Origin: Pseudomonas benzenivorans
Lineage (GTDB): Bacteria > Pseudomonadota > Gammaproteobacteria > Pseudomonadales > Pseudomonadaceae
Assembly (NCBI RefSeq): GCF_024397895.1
Contig: NZ_CP073346.1
Coordinates: 4,650,001-4,714,000, forward strand
Reading direction: 5' to 3'
Length of the DNA stretch: 64,000 bases
Both the position numbers and the translations under genes were made by a program. Of this stretch, positions 29,077 through 38,617 are shown in pieces. A model generated the notes under the pieces. It worked only from the letters and a program-made list of their open reading frames with translations. It was not told the origin of the DNA and did not search any database. Every line of letters starts with the position of its first letter. The first letter of the stretch is position 1.

Positions 29077-29180
29077 CAGTTTCTAGCCCGTTCGGGCGAC
29101 TCGCACCCTCTCTAATTTATTCTTTCCCACATCCTTAAGCTTTAAGCCGCTTTAGCTCGCGCATCATTCGTGCGCGCAAC

Positions 29181-29210
29181 AAAAAGCCCCGGCTGAGCGG
29201 GGCTTTCTTT
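29181..29210. terminator. Bidirectional intrinsic terminator
   Basis: AAAGCCCCG (29183-29191) pairs with CGGGGCTTT (29198-29206), flanked by A-rich sequence on the left and TCTTT on the right. It gives a U-tract on both strands. It would end ffs transcription from the left and the two small minus-strand genes from the right (the nearer ends at 29222). Confidence 0.85.
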
Positions 29211-29221
29211 GATCGTATGCC

Positions 29222-29509
29222 TCAGGAAGTGTGGTAGCTGAGCACGCTGTCCTGTTCCTTCAGGGCCTTGCGCATCTCCGCCGGAATGCTGCCTGAACGT
29301 ACGGCCAGTTCCAGGCGAATATCTTCCAGGCTCTGGGCGAAGGCCTGTGGATCGCTCATTTGCGTGGCGTTGAGGACCCGGCTGTAGGCAGTGGCGTCAC
29401 TTTCGTCGAGCAGTGACAGAACAATGCTACCGTCTGGCCTGGGGGCGCCGAAATTGGCCCGCAGGGGTGCAAACAGCTGATCGACGAATTGTTGATTGGG
29501 GTTGTCCAT
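29222..29509 (-). CDS. Conserved-looking hypothetical protein (95 aa)
   Basis: A 95-residue acidic soluble protein with no signal peptide or membrane segment and no domain I recognise. Its C-terminal half (DPQAFAQSLEDIRLELAVRSGSIPAEMRKAL) is predicted helical. The ATG at 29509 is chosen because GGATGGAG precedes it and the longer frame overlaps the next gene. It is paired with the 73-residue gene upstream on the same strand. In P. aeruginosa two small hypotheticals also sit between ligA and dnaX (PA1530 and PA1531 as I recall), which supports a real gene. Confidence 0.7.
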   Translation of the reverse strand: MDNPNQQFVDQLFAPLRANFGAPRPDGSIVLSLLDESDATAYSRVLNATQMSDPQAFAQSLEDIRLELAVRSGSIPAEMRKALKEQDSVLSYHTS

Positions 29510-29582
29510 GACCAATACTCCATCCTGAGGGTGACAAGGTTTGACCATAGCATTGGCGATTAGTTCAGCGCCATTGCGTCGT

Positions 29583-29804
29583 TCAGGCCGCCAGTGACTG
29601 GCGTGCACGCTGAATGACTCGCTGCAACGACTCGTCGCCATACTGGCCCGGGTAGAGGCGTTGGCTGTGCTGGGCAATCCCGGCCTGGTTGACGACGGTA
29701 AAGCTAAAGCTGCCTTTGCGGGCCGCCAGAATGCGGCAATCATGCGGGGCAAATGCGCTGGACAGGATGCGGACGGCAGCCTGAAATTGTTGTTGAGTGT
29801 TCAT
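29583..29804 (-). CDS. Conserved-looking hypothetical protein (73 aa)
   Basis: A 73-residue basic protein, MNTQQQFQAAVRILSSAF onward, without membrane segments. The second half (YPGQYGDESLQRVIQRARQ) looks helical. AGGAATTACCCAGAAA precedes the ATG. It probably forms an operon with the 95-residue hypothetical downstream (73-base gap). The family is not recognised. Its place between ffs and dnaX matches the position of small hypotheticals in related genomes. Confidence 0.7.
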   Translation of the reverse strand: MNTQQQFQAAVRILSSAFAPHDCRILAARKGSFSFTVVNQAGIAQHSQRLYPGQYGDESLQRVIQRARQSLAA

Positions 29805-30270
29805 TTTCTGGGTAATTCCTAAAAACTAGCGAGCGCATCAATGCGCAGATAAGGCTCCAGGGTGCCGGCACGTCGGCTGGCAGTGATAATCCGGGCGGAG
29901 CGAAGTTGCACGTTCAGGCGCCGAGCTTTCGGGGCAAGAGCGGGTCGGTACTTCGGAGGCAGGCTGGAGTCTGCGCGGGAGCGAGACGGCCTGATCAGTC
30001 AGCAGGGTGGGTCGGGTAGGGAGCTGGGCGGCATCGCCTGATGGGCGTATGCGCTCTTTACCGGGGAACCAACGAGGTGGCCGGGTGGCCAGATTGACTT
30101 GCAGCGTGGTACGAACGGAGTGGATATTAACCGCCTGGTCAACTATTAGCCAGCACTATCTGGGCTCGCGAGTCATCTGGCGATAATGGAGGCTGTGCAT
30201 CGGATGCAATTTACCCCATGCTCCGTTAGCATTAGCCCACTTCAATGCTTTCCTCTCGTGACGGGTTTCG
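29805..30270. other. 466-base gap upstream of dnaX
   Basis: No convincing gene is visible on either strand; the open minus-strand stretch near 29826-29995 has no start codon. The gap must hold promoters for the small minus-strand pair and for dnaX. Candidate boxes (TTGACT at 30094, GATAAT at 30182) are not spaced as a promoter. dnaX is preceded by a weak GACGGG ribosome binding site. Confidence 0.5.
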
Positions 30271-32337
30271 ATGAGTTATCAGGTTCTTGCACGCAAATGG
30301 CGTCCGCGCTCGTTTCGCGAAATGGTCGGCCAGACCCATGTGCTCAAGGCGCTGATCAACGCCCTCGATAGCCAGCGCCTGCACCATGCCTACCTGTTCA
30401 CCGGCACCCGCGGGGTGGGCAAGACCACCATTGCGCGCATTATCGCCAAGTGCCTGAACTGCGAAACCGGCATCAGTTCGACGCCTTGCGGCGTTTGCTC
30501 GGTCTGCAAGGAAATCGACGAAGGCCGTTTCGTGGACTTGATCGAAGTCGACGCCGCCAGCCGAACCAAGGTCGAAGACACCCGCGAGCTACTGGACAAC
30601 GTGCAGTATTCGCCGAGCCGCGGGCGCTTCAAGGTCTACCTGATCGACGAAGTGCACATGCTTTCTTCGCACTCGTTCAATGCCTTGCTCAAGACCCTGG
30701 AAGAGCCGCCGCCGCACGTCAAGTTTCTCCTCGCCACCACCGACCCGCAGAAGCTGCCGGTGACCATCCTCTCGCGCTGCCTGCAGTTCTCCCTGAAGAA
30801 CATGCCGCCGGAGCGGGTGGTCGAGCACCTTACCCATGTGCTGGGGGCGGAGAGTATCCCCTTCGAGGAAGACGCCCTGTGGCTGCTCGGCCGCGCGGCC
30901 GATGGCTCCATGCGCGACGCCATGAGCCTGACCGACCAGGCGATCGCCTTCGGTGAGGGCAAGGTATTGGCGGCCGATGTGCGGGCCATGCTCGGCACCC
31001 TGGATCATGGCCAGGTGTATGGCGTGCTGCATGCGCTGCTGGAAGGCGATGCCCGTGGGGTGATCGATGCCGTGCGTCATCTTGCCGAGCAGGGGCCGGA
31101 CTGGAACGGGGTGCTGGCGGAAATCCTCAATGTGCTGCACCGCGTTGCCATCGCTCAGGCGCTGCCCGAGGCGGTGGACAATGGCCAGGGCGATCGCGAC
31201 CGGGTGCTGGCCCTGGCCCAGGCATTGCCGGCCGAAGACGTGCAGTTCTACTACCAGATGGGCCTGATCGGTCGTCGCGACTTGCCGCTCGCGCCGGACC
31301 CGCGCGGTGGCTTCGAGATGGTGCTGCTGCGGATGCTGGCGTTCCGCCCCGCGGATACCGGTGATGCGCCGAGGGTGGCGCTAAAGCCGCTAGGGATTAG
31401 CCAGGCCACTGCTGATCCCCGGATCAACCCAGTGGCCGGCGCAGCCATGCCTGCACCGGTCGGCAACACGCCGCCTGCGGAGATCGAAGCAACGGCCATC
31501 CCGGCGCCTGTTGCGCAGGTTGTTGCGCCGCCTGCTGCAATGGTGCCAGCCGAGCCTGAAGCACCGAGCCCGCGCGAAACCGAAGCCGTACCTGAGCCGC
31601 TTGCCGCGGTCCCGGCCCCGGCAGTCGCGGACGCGCCGCAGGCGCCCGTCGTCGACCTGCCCTGGGAAGAGTCACGGCCACAGGGCGCCGCCGAGTCGCC
31701 CGCTGTGCCTGCGAAGGCTGCGGCAGAGGTACCTGAGGCACTTGAGGCGCGTCCGGTCACGGCGGCGCCGAGCGTCGAAGAGGCCCGCGACGAGCTTCCA
31801 GCTTTCGCAGACGAGCGCGACGATGAGCCGCCGCCCGGTGATTATGACTATGTCGAGATGGATGCCGAGTCCTTCGACTATGACTTCGAGTCGGTGGCGC
31901 CGGCACTGCCGGTCGAGACGGAGCCACTTCCTGCGGCCAGGCCGGCTACGGGCCTGGCGGCCGAGTGGCTGGAGCTATTCCCCAAGCTTGGCCTGTCCGG
32001 GATGACCGGCAGTATCGGCGCCAACTGCACCCTGATCGCGGTCGAGGGCGACAGCTGGTTGCTGCACCTGGATCCAGGGCACAGCGCGCTATTCAACGCC
32101 ACGCAGCAGCGTCGTCTGAACGACGCCTTGAACCAGCACCTCGGGCGCGAGTTGAAGCTGCAGGTCGAGTTGCGGCAGCCTGAGCAGGAAACCCCGGCGC
32201 AGGCGGCGGCGCGCAAGCGTGCCAATCGTCAGCGTGATGCCGAGGCGTCGATCCATAACGACCCGCTGATCCAGCAGATGATTCAGCAGTTCGCCGCCAG
32301 CATTCGTGCCGACAGTATCGAACCCATAGATACCTAG
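30271..32337 (+). CDS. dnaX: DNA polymerase III subunit gamma/tau
   Basis: DnaX is the ATPase of the clamp loader; its tau form also binds the polymerase and DnaB. The 688-residue protein has Walker A GTRGVGKT (K51), the four-cysteine zinc module C64, C73, C76 and C79, Walker [11 protein letters not shown], the SRC motif (ILSRCLQF), domain III and a long Ala/Pro/Glu-rich linker (about residues 370-540). A tau-type C-terminal domain follows. I saw no A-rich slippery heptamer in the linker coding region, so the E. coli style frameshift that makes gamma is not evident. It is followed by ybaB and recR, the standard order. Confidence 0.98.
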   Translation: MSYQVLARKWRPRSFREMVGQTHVLKALINALDSQRLHHAYLFTGTRGVGKTTIARIIAKCLNCETGISSTPCGVCSVCKEIDEGRFVDLIEVDAASRTKVEDTRELLDNVQYSPSRGRFKVYLIDEVHMLSSHSFNALLKTLEEPPPHVKFLLATTDPQKLPVTILSRCLQFSLKNMPPERVVEHLTHVLGAESIPFEEDALWLLGRAADGSMRDAMSLTDQAIAFGEGKVLAADVRAMLGTLDHGQVYGVLHALLEGDARGVIDAVRHLAEQGPDWNGVLAEILNVLHRVAIAQALPEAVDNGQGDRDRVLALAQALPAEDVQFYYQMGLIGRRDLPLAPDPRGGFEMVLLRMLAFRPADTGDAPRVALKPLGISQATADPRINPVAGAAMPAPVGNTPPAEIEATAIPAPVAQVVAPPAAMVPAEPEAPSPRETEAVPEPLAAVPAPAVADAPQAPVVDLPWEESRPQGAAESPAVPAKAAAEVPEALEARPVTAAPSVEEARDELPAFADERDDEPPPGDYDYVEMDAESFDYDFESVAPALPVETEPLPAARPATGLAAEWLELFPKLGLSGMTGSIGANCTLIAVEGDSWLLHLDPGHSALFNATQQRRLNDALNQHLGRELKLQVELRQPEQETPAQAAARKRANRQRDAEASIHNDPLIQQMIQQFAASIRADSIEPIDT

Positions 32338-32419
32338 GGCCTGTTCTAGGGTTAGGATGGGCAACCGCCTCGACCCGGAACATGTCGTACTCCAACCCCT
32401 ATTACCGAGGACTAGCACC

Positions 32420-32746
32420 ATGATGAAAGGTGGCATGGCCGGCCTGATGAAGCAGGCCCAGCAGATGCAGGAAAAGATGCAGAAGATGCAGGAAGAGCTG
32501 GCGAACGCCGAGGTAACCGGTCAATCCGGTGCCGGCCTGGTGAGCGTGGTGATGACCGGTCGCCACGACGTCAAGCGCGTCAGCCTGGACGACAGCCTGA
32601 TGCAGGAAGACAAGGAAATTCTCGAAGACCTGATCGCCGCTGCGGTGAACGACGCGGTACGCAAGGTCGAGCAGAACAGCCAGGACAAGATGTCCGGCAT
32701 GACCGCCGGCATGCAGCTGCCCCCGGGCTTCAAGATGCCGTTCTGA
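32420..32746 (+). CDS. ybaB: YbaB/EbfC family nucleoid-associated protein
   Basis: A 108-residue homodimeric DNA-binding protein of the YbaB/EbfC family. The sequence [27 protein letters not shown] is the characteristic amphipathic N-terminal helix. The conserved [10 protein letters not shown] and [16 protein letters not shown] segments follow, and the Gly/Met-rich tail ends in [16 protein letters not shown] precedes the ATG; the longer in-frame start at 32357 has no such site. It lies between dnaX and recR, as in most gamma-proteobacteria. Confidence 0.96.
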   Translation: MMKGGMAGLMKQAQQMQEKMQKMQEELANAEVTGQSGAGLVSVVMTGRHDVKRVSLDDSLMQEDKEILEDLIAAAVNDAVRKVEQNSQDKMSGMTAGMQLPPGFKMPF

Positions 32747-32911
32747 TCCGGCGTCTGCCGCCGGCGCGGCAACCGTTGTCGCTGGCGGGCAGGGCTTCTT
32801 CGAGGCAGGGGCTCGCGATTGGCGCCTGCCTCGAGGTGGCTTGGCGGCTCCCACGAACGCCTCTTAGAGCGCGCCATTCGATCAAATCTCCTGCAACTGT
32901 CGAGTTTCCCC

Positions 32912-33511
32912 ATGAGCTTCAGCCCACTGATCCGCCACCTGATCGACTCCTTGCGCATTCTGCCGGGTGTGGGGCAGAAGACTGCCCAGCGCATGGCTTT
33001 GCACCTGCTCGAGCGTGACCGCAGCGGTGCGGTGCGCCTGGCTCAGGCGCTGACGCAGGCGATGGATGGGGTGGGGCATTGCAAGCAGTGCCGTACGCTC
33101 AGTGAGGACGAGCTGTGTCACCTGTGCCTCGATCCGCGCCGCGACGACAGTCTGCTGTGCGTGGTGGAGGGACCGATGGACGTCTATGCGGTGGAGCAGA
33201 CCGGTTTCCGCGGCCGCTATTTCGTGCTCAAGGGCCACCTGTCGCCTCTCGATGGCCTGGGCCCCGAGGCGATCGGCATACCCGAACTGCTGACGCGGGT
33301 GGATGCCGGCAGCTTCGGCGAAGTGATACTCGCCACCAACCCGACGGTTGAGGGTGAGGCCACCGCCCACTACATCGCTCAGCTACTGGCCAACAAGGGC
33401 CTGGTCGCCTCGCGGATCGCCCATGGCATGCCGCTCGGCGGCGAGCTGGAGTTGGTCGACGGCGGCACCCTGGCCCATGCCCTGGCCGGGCGTCGTCCGA
33501 TTCAGTTGTAG
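32912..33511 (+). CDS. recR: Recombination protein RecR
   Basis: RecR works with RecF and RecO to load RecA at gaps. The 199-residue protein has the N-terminal HhH ([20 protein letters not shown]), the four-cysteine zinc finger ([16 protein letters not shown]), and a Toprim domain with [15 protein letters not shown] and the acidic motif, ending in the Walker-B-like [14 protein letters not shown]. The ATG at 32912 gives the usual length. The dnaX-ybaB-recR order is canonical. Confidence 0.98.
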   Translation: MSFSPLIRHLIDSLRILPGVGQKTAQRMALHLLERDRSGAVRLAQALTQAMDGVGHCKQCRTLSEDELCHLCLDPRRDDSLLCVVEGPMDVYAVEQTGFRGRYFVLKGHLSPLDGLGPEAIGIPELLTRVDAGSFGEVILATNPTVEGEATAHYIAQLLANKGLVASRIAHGMPLGGELELVDGGTLAHALAGRRPIQL

Positions 33512-33588
33512 GCACAGCGCCAACTTCTTTCGCGCGGCTCTCTGTTGCGCCCAATCGCCCGCACAATTGGCACAACACCCGCCTTGAA

Positions 33589-33608
33589 TACCAAGCAAGC
33601 GCTCGGTA
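33589..33608. promoter_or_regulatory. Palindromic operator before the acyl-CoA dehydrogenase gene
   Basis: TACCAAGCAAGCGCTCGGTA is an imperfect 20-base palindrome: arms TACCAAGC and GCTCGGTA match but for one position. It sits 31 bases before the ATG of the dehydrogenase gene. A TTGAAT box (33584-33589) overlaps its left edge, and TAAGGT lies 17 bases after that box, so the palindrome may occupy the spacer of a weak promoter. This type of site is usual for TetR-family repressors; no such gene is in the neighbourhood. Confidence 0.45.
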
Positions 33609-33638
33609 AGGTCCATTAAACCTTATCGGGAGCAGCCC

Positions 33639-34787
33639 ATGGCGGCCTTGCAGGCGTACTTCGATCCCTCTCACCAATTGGTGCGCGACTCGGTACAACG
33701 CTTCGTCGAGCGGGAGATCCTGCCGCATATCGATGAATGGGAAGAAGCGGAGGCCTTTCCCCGCGAGCTCTATCTCAAGGCCGGCGCCGCGGGCATTCTC
33801 GGCATCGGATATCCCGAACGCTACGGCGGCAGTCATGAAGGCGATGTGTTCGCCAAGGTGGCCGCCAGCGAAGCAATGATGCGCTGTGGATCGGGCGGTC
33901 TGGTGGCTGGGCTCGGGTCCCTGGATATAGGGGTGCCGCCGTTGCTCAAGTGGGGCCAGGCGCCACTGCGTGAGCGGGTGGTGCCGCAGGTGCTGGCCGG
34001 TGAGAAGATCATGGCCCTGGCGGTGACCGAGCCGTCCGGTGGGTCCGATGTGGCCAACCTGAAGACCCGCGCAGTACGCCTTGGCGACCGCTACCGCGTG
34101 ACCGGCAGCAAGACGTTCATCACCAGCGGCGTGCGCGCCGACTACTACACGGTGGCGGTACGCACGGGTGGCGAGGGCTTCGGCGGGATCAGCCTGCTGT
34201 TGATCGAGAAGGGGACGCCCGGCTTCACGGTGGGGCGCAAGCTGAAGAAGATGGGATGGTGGGCTTCCGATACCGCCGAACTGTTCTTCGACGACTGTGA
34301 GGTACCGCTCGAGAATCTGATCGGCGCCGAACATGGCGGCTTCGCCTGCATCATGGCCAACTTCCAGAGCGAGCGACTGGCGCTGGCAATCATGGCCAAC
34401 ATGACCGCCGAGCTCGCGTTGGAAGAATCGCTGCGCTGGGCCAGGGAGCGTGAGGCGTTCGGCAAACCCATCGGCAAGTTCCAGGTGCTCAAGCACCGCC
34501 TGGCCGAAATGGCCACGCAGCTGGAGGTGTCCCGCGAGTTTACCTACCGCCAGGCGGCGAAGATGGCGGTGGGGCAGAGCGTGATCAGGGAAATTTCCAT
34601 GGCCAAGAATTTCGCCACCGATACTGCCGACCGCCTGACCCATGACGCGGTGCAGATCCTGGGCGGCATGGGCTACATGCGTGAAAGTCTGGTCGAGCGC
34701 CTGTACCGCGACAGCCGCATCCTCTCCATCGGCGGAGGCTCGCGGGAGATCATGAACGAGATCATCGCCAAGCAGATGGGGCTTTAG
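33639..34787 (+). CDS. Acyl-CoA dehydrogenase
   Basis: A flavoprotein that introduces the alpha-beta double bond into an acyl-CoA and passes electrons to ETF. The 382-residue product has the standard three domains: the N-terminal helical part, the FAD-contacting TEPSGGSDVANLKTRA and KTFITSG segments of the middle domain, and the C-terminal REAFGKPIGKFQVLKHRLAEMAT and ILGGMGYMRES...ERLYRDSRI motifs. The last region includes the catalytic Glu region. Its chain length specificity cannot be told. GGGAGCAG precedes the ATG. Position after recR matches the order known from P. aeruginosa (PA1535 as I remember). Confidence 0.92.
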   Translation: MAALQAYFDPSHQLVRDSVQRFVEREILPHIDEWEEAEAFPRELYLKAGAAGILGIGYPERYGGSHEGDVFAKVAASEAMMRCGSGGLVAGLGSLDIGVPPLLKWGQAPLRERVVPQVLAGEKIMALAVTEPSGGSDVANLKTRAVRLGDRYRVTGSKTFITSGVRADYYTVAVRTGGEGFGGISLLLIEKGTPGFTVGRKLKKMGWWASDTAELFFDDCEVPLENLIGAEHGGFACIMANFQSERLALAIMANMTAELALEESLRWAREREAFGKPIGKFQVLKHRLAEMATQLEVSREFTYRQAAKMAVGQSVIREISMAKNFATDTADRLTHDAVQILGGMGYMRESLVERLYRDSRILSIGGGSREIMNEIIAKQMGL

Positions 34788-34919
34788 CACCGGTTGCAGT
34801 CAGCCAGACTCGCTTGGCCGCAGGCGTCTCTGCAAGGGCAAGAGGATGAAATCGGCTTCAAGGGGATGTCGCGCTAATTATCGCGGCGCCAATCGAATCT
34901 GCGGTCCTGGCGCGACTGC

Positions 34920-37900
34920 TCAAGACGGCAGCTCGTCCGGGGCCGCGGCACTGTGGTCCTTGTCCTGCCCCAACCTGTGGTGTTGAAACGCCTGGGTCAC
35001 GGTGCCGCGCAACTGTTCGTCATCCCAGGGTTTGGTGAGGAACTTGTAGATCGCGCCCTGGTTGATCGCGTCGGTCACCGATTTCAGATCGGTGTAGCCA
35101 GACAGGACGATGCGAATGGTATTGGGGTAGAGGTCCTTGACCCGGCTCAGGAACTCGGTGCCGTTCATTTCCGGCATGCGCTGGTCCGAGAGAATTACCT
35201 GCACATCGTGCTTTGCCAGCAGCTCGAAGGCATCCTGGGCGCGGCTGGCCGTGAGGATGCGGTAACCGTCACGGCGCAACACGCGGGTCAAGGCGCGCAG
35301 GATGTTCTCCTCGTCGTCGAGCAGCAGCAGGGTCTGTTCATTGCTATCCCTCGCGGCGTCGGGCAAACGCCCCTGCACACATTCTCGCTGGGTCCGCAGG
35401 AACTCTTCCAGCAGCGGTAGCGGCATGGGTTTGGCAAAGTAGAACCCCTGAAACTCGTCGCAGTGGTTTTTCTTCAGAAAGGCGTATTGGGGCTCGGTTT
35501 CGACGCCTTCGGCGACCACCTTGAGCTTGAGGTGATGGGCCATGGAGATGATGCCCAGGGAAATCGCCGCGTCGGTGCTGTCGCTGATGACTTCCTGCAC
35601 GAAGGAGCGATCGATCTTGATCTTGTCGATCGGCAGGCGCTTGAGGTAATTCAGGCTGGAGAAGCCGGTACCGAAATCGTCGATCGCCAAGCTTACGCCA
35701 AGCTCCTTGAGGGCATGCAGGACGAAGATCGCGCGGTCGGCGTTCTCCAGCAGTACGGATTCGGTCAGCTCAAGCTCGAGCAACTCTGGAGGCAGACCGG
35801 TTTCCTCCAGCACGGCGCGTACGGTATCGACGAAACCGGCGCGCTGGAACTGCACCGGGGAGATATTCACGGCCATCACGATCCCGCCCCAACCCTGGTC
35901 GCGCAGGGCGCGAGCCTGGCGGCAAGCGGTGCGGAGCACCCACTCGCTCAGCGGGATGATCTGGCCGGTGTCTTCGGCCACGGGTACGAACTGGGCCGGC
36001 GAGATGTAACCGAGGTCGCTGTGCTGCCAGCGCAGCAGCGCTTCGTAGCCGACGACACGGCCGCTGCGACCCTCGATCTGTGGCTGGTAATAGAGTTGGA
36101 AGGATTCGGCTTCGATGGCCTTCTGCAGTTCGTTGCGCAGGGTGACCCGCTCGTTGACCCGCTGGTTGAGGTCCTGGGTGTACCACTGGTAATTGTTGCG
36201 CCCCTGCTGCTTGGCCTTGTACATGGCCAGGTCCGCCTGCTGGATCAACGCACTCGGCGGCTCGGTGGTGCCGTCGCTCAGGGTGATGCCGATGCTGGCG
36301 GTGATGTGCATTTCGATGCCGCCCACCTTGTAGGGCTGGGCGATGCTGGCAATGATCCGGTCGGCGACCAGTAGGGCATCCTCTTCGCGGGCCAGGTCCG
36401 GCAGGATGATGATGAATTCGTCGCCACCCAGCCGCGCGACGGTGTCGCCGGGGCGAACCTGCTGATTCATGCGCCGCGCGACTTCGACCAGTATCTGGTC
36501 GCCCGCACTGTGCCCCATGCTGTCGTTGATCGGCTTGAAGCCGTCCAGGTCGATGAACATCACCGCCAGGCTGCGCTGGTAGCGCAGGCTGATCTGGCAG
36601 CCCTGGGTCAGGCGATCTTCCAGCAGAGAGCGGTTCGGCAGACCGGTGAGCACGTCATGACTGGCGTTGTAGGCCAGTTGCGCCTCGAAATTCTTCTGTT
36701 CGGAGATATCGTTCTGAATGCCGATGAAGTGGGTGATGTTGCCTTGCTCGTCGGGTACGGGGGCGATGTACAGGGCGTTCCAGAAGGGGGTGCCGTCCTT
36801 GCGGAAATTGCGCAGGACCACATGGGTTTCTCGATAGTCCTTTATGCCCTGGCGAATGTCCTCGATGTTGGGCTGGTCGCGCTCCTCACCCTGCAGAAAA
36901 CGGCAGTTCCGGCCGAGCACTTCGGCGGCGCTGTAGCCCGTGATGCGTTCGAAGGCCGGGTTGGCGTAAATGATCGGAAGGTCGTCGGCCTGGGCATCGC
37001 AAATCAACGCGCCGTTATAGCTGGCTTCCAGGCTGCGCCGTAGTAGGCGCAGCTGCTTTTCCGATTCGATACGTGCGCCGATATCTCGCAGCGAGAGCAG
37101 GCGCATCTGTTGGCCGTCCCATTCGGATTGGGAACACTGGACTTCGACTGCCAGGGTCCTGCCATCTGCCAGTGACAGATGACACTCTCGAAGTTGACCC
37201 GGTTCCACCGCTATATCCAGCTCGTGCCGCTGCAATTGGTCGAGATTGCCCCCGAGCAGCTGTTCCGCGGCAGGATTGGCGTAGTGCACCGCACTGTCGC
37301 CATCCACGACCAGCACGGCATCACGGCTGTCGGTCAGCAACTGGCGGTATGCTGACTCCTTGCGCTGGGCTTCCTTGCGAGCGCTTAGTGTTTCTGTCAC
37401 ATCTCGCGCAACAGCGAGAAAAGCTGGCGCCTCATTGAACTCAATCTTGTGAACGAGCGCCTCCACGAAAATCTCACGCCCATCCTTGTGCTGATGTTGC
37501 CAGGTACCAACATTGCAGGACTTCTCGGATTGAATCACTGTCTGAACTGACTCTAGAAGTCGTTGCCGTTCAGAGGGTGGGCGAATGTCTAGCACACTCA
37601 TATGCTGCAGTTCTTCACGCGAATAACCATGAATATCGACCATGGCCTGATTCACTGCCAAGAAGCTTAGACTTTCCTGATCAACCACATAGATCGCTTC
37701 CGGGCTGGCTTCAAACAGGAGCCGGTAACGCGCTTCGCTATCGCTGAGCGCGCCCATCGACTCTGCCCGGCTCAGGGCATAGCGAATGCTGCGGGCGAGC
37801 ATTCGGCCGTCGAACTGGCCCTTGACCAGATAGTCGGCGGCGCCCATGTCGATGGCATTGGCATCCAGTTCTTCATCGCCCTGGCCGGTGAGGAGGATGA

Positions 37901-38150
37901 ACGGGGCCTGTACGTTCTCTGCCTGGGCCGCCGCAATCAGGTCCAGGCCGCTTTCGGCTCCCAGGCGGTAATCGACCAGATAGAGCGCGTGCTCCTGGCG
38001 CCGGATGGTTTCCAGGGCCTGGTCATAGCTGCTGACCCATTCCAGCTGATACTGCAGTTGTTTGACGTCGCCGAGCAGGTCGCGGGTGATGAGGTAATCG
38101 TCCTCGTCGTCCTCGATCAGCAGCAGCCGTAGCGCGCGTTGGCTATTCAT
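34920..38150 (-). CDS. REC-PAS-PAS-LOV-GGDEF-EAL-REC cyclic-di-GMP signalling protein
   Basis: The 1076-residue soluble protein combines a receiver (about 5-125, phospho-Asp D60), two PAS domains (about 140-250 and 268-360), a third PAS that is a full LOV domain (about 375-485), GGDEF (about 495-655, GGDEF 575-579 in VARLGGDEF), EAL (about 670-915, EAL 703-705, DDFGTGF at 824) and a second receiver (about 938-1060, D989). The LOV domain keeps the photoactive C416 in GRNCRFLQG and the FMN partners R417, Q420, N448, N458 and Q479. Both the cyclase and the phosphodiesterase motifs look intact, so either or both activities may be under light and phosphorylation control. It overlaps the preceding single-receiver gene by 4 bases and ends the six-gene signalling operon. 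Confidence 0.9.
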   Translation of the reverse strand: MNSQRALRLLLIEDDEDDYLITRDLLGDVKQLQYQLEWVSSYDQALETIRRQEHALYLVDYRLGAESGLDLIAAAQAENVQAPFILLTGQGDEELDANAIDMGAADYLVKGQFDGRMLARSIRYALSRAESMGALSDSEARYRLLFEASPEAIYVVDQESLSFLAVNQAMVDIHGYSREELQHMSVLDIRPPSERQRLLESVQTVIQSEKSCNVGTWQHQHKDGREIFVEALVHKIEFNEAPAFLAVARDVTETLSARKEAQRKESAYRQLLTDSRDAVLVVDGDSAVHYANPAAEQLLGGNLDQLQRHELDIAVEPGQLRECHLSLADGRTLAVEVQCSQSEWDGQQMRLLSLRDIGARIESEKQLRLLRRSLEASYNGALICDAQADDLPIIYANPAFERITGYSAAEVLGRNCRFLQGEERDQPNIEDIRQGIKDYRETHVVLRNFRKDGTPFWNALYIAPVPDEQGNITHFIGIQNDISEQKNFEAQLAYNASHDVLTGLPNRSLLEDRLTQGCQISLRYQRSLAVMFIDLDGFKPINDSMGHSAGDQILVEVARRMNQQVRPGDTVARLGGDEFIIILPDLAREEDALLVADRIIASIAQPYKVGGIEMHITASIGITLSDGTTEPPSALIQQADLAMYKAKQQGRNNYQWYTQDLNQRVNERVTLRNELQKAIEAESFQLYYQPQIEGRSGRVVGYEALLRWQHSDLGYISPAQFVPVAEDTGQIIPLSEWVLRTACRQARALRDQGWGGIVMAVNISPVQFQRAGFVDTVRAVLEETGLPPELLELELTESVLLENADRAIFVLHALKELGVSLAIDDFGTGFSSLNYLKRLPIDKIKIDRSFVQEVISDSTDAAISLGIISMAHHLKLKVVAEGVETEPQYAFLKKNHCDEFQGFYFAKPMPLPLLEEFLRTQRECVQGRLPDAARDSNEQTLLLLDDEENILRALTRVLRRDGYRILTASRAQDAFELLAKHDVQVILSDQRMPEMNGTEFLSRVKDLYPNTIRIVLSGYTDLKSVTDAINQGAIYKFLTKPWDDEQLRGTVTQAFQHHRLGQDKDHSAAAPDELPS

Positions 38151-38605
38151 CGGTGCTGATGCACCACTGGCAGTTCGGCCAGCTCGAGCCAGTAGCGGCC
38201 CAGGGTATGGGCGACTTCGCGCAGTTCGGAATAGCTGCTGGGTTTGGTGAGGTAGGCGTTGGCGCCGCTTTCGTAGCTGTCGAGGACGTCCTCCTTGTTG
38301 CTCGAAGTGCTCAGGACGACCACCGGAATGCTGAGCAGGCGTTGGTCCGACTTGATCTCCGCCAGGGCCTCGCGTCCGTCCTTGCGCGGCATGTTGAGGT
38401 CGAGCAGGAGAAAGCCCGGCAACGGATACTTATTCGTGTCCTCGAAGGGGGTGCGATGATTCAGGTAGTCCATCAGCTGCTCGCCGTCATGAACGAAGTG
38501 CACCTGATTTTTGACGTTGCACTCGCGAAATGCCTCGGTGAGCAGCAGGCAGTCATCGGGGTCGTCATCGGCGATGAGGATATGGACGGGTTTGGATGCT
38601 TGCAT
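38147..38605 (-). CDS. Single-domain response regulator (Rcp1-like)
   Basis: A 152-residue stand-alone receiver. The acidic patch ADDDPDD near the N-terminus, phospho-Asp D69 in LLLDLNMP, the VLSTSSNKED segment and the conserved YLTKPSS lysine are all present. The long insert after strand 2 (NHRTPFEDTNKYPLPGF) is typical of Rcp1-type regulators that pair with phytochrome-like or PAS/GAF kinases of the HDLQEPLR type. It starts 12 bases after the stop of exactly such a kinase, so it is the likely phosphate acceptor and may pass the signal to the LOV-GGDEF-EAL protein whose gene it overlaps by 4 bases. Confidence 0.93.
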   Translation of the reverse strand: MQASKPVHILIADDDPDDCLLLTEAFRECNVKNQVHFVHDGEQLMDYLNHRTPFEDTNKYPLPGFLLLDLNMPRKDGREALAEIKSDQRLLSIPVVVLSTSSNKEDVLDSYESGANAYLTKPSSYSELREVAHTLGRYWLELAELPVVHQHR

Positions 38606-38617
38606 GATGGCGTTCGC

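Noticed and set aside
29826..29995. Open minus-strand frame upstream of the 73-residue hypothetical
   Set aside because: No start codon and Arg/Ala-rich composition expected from a high-GC shadow frame.
30271..32337. Programmed frameshift producing a gamma form of DnaX
   Set aside because: No A-rich slippery heptamer was seen in the linker region.
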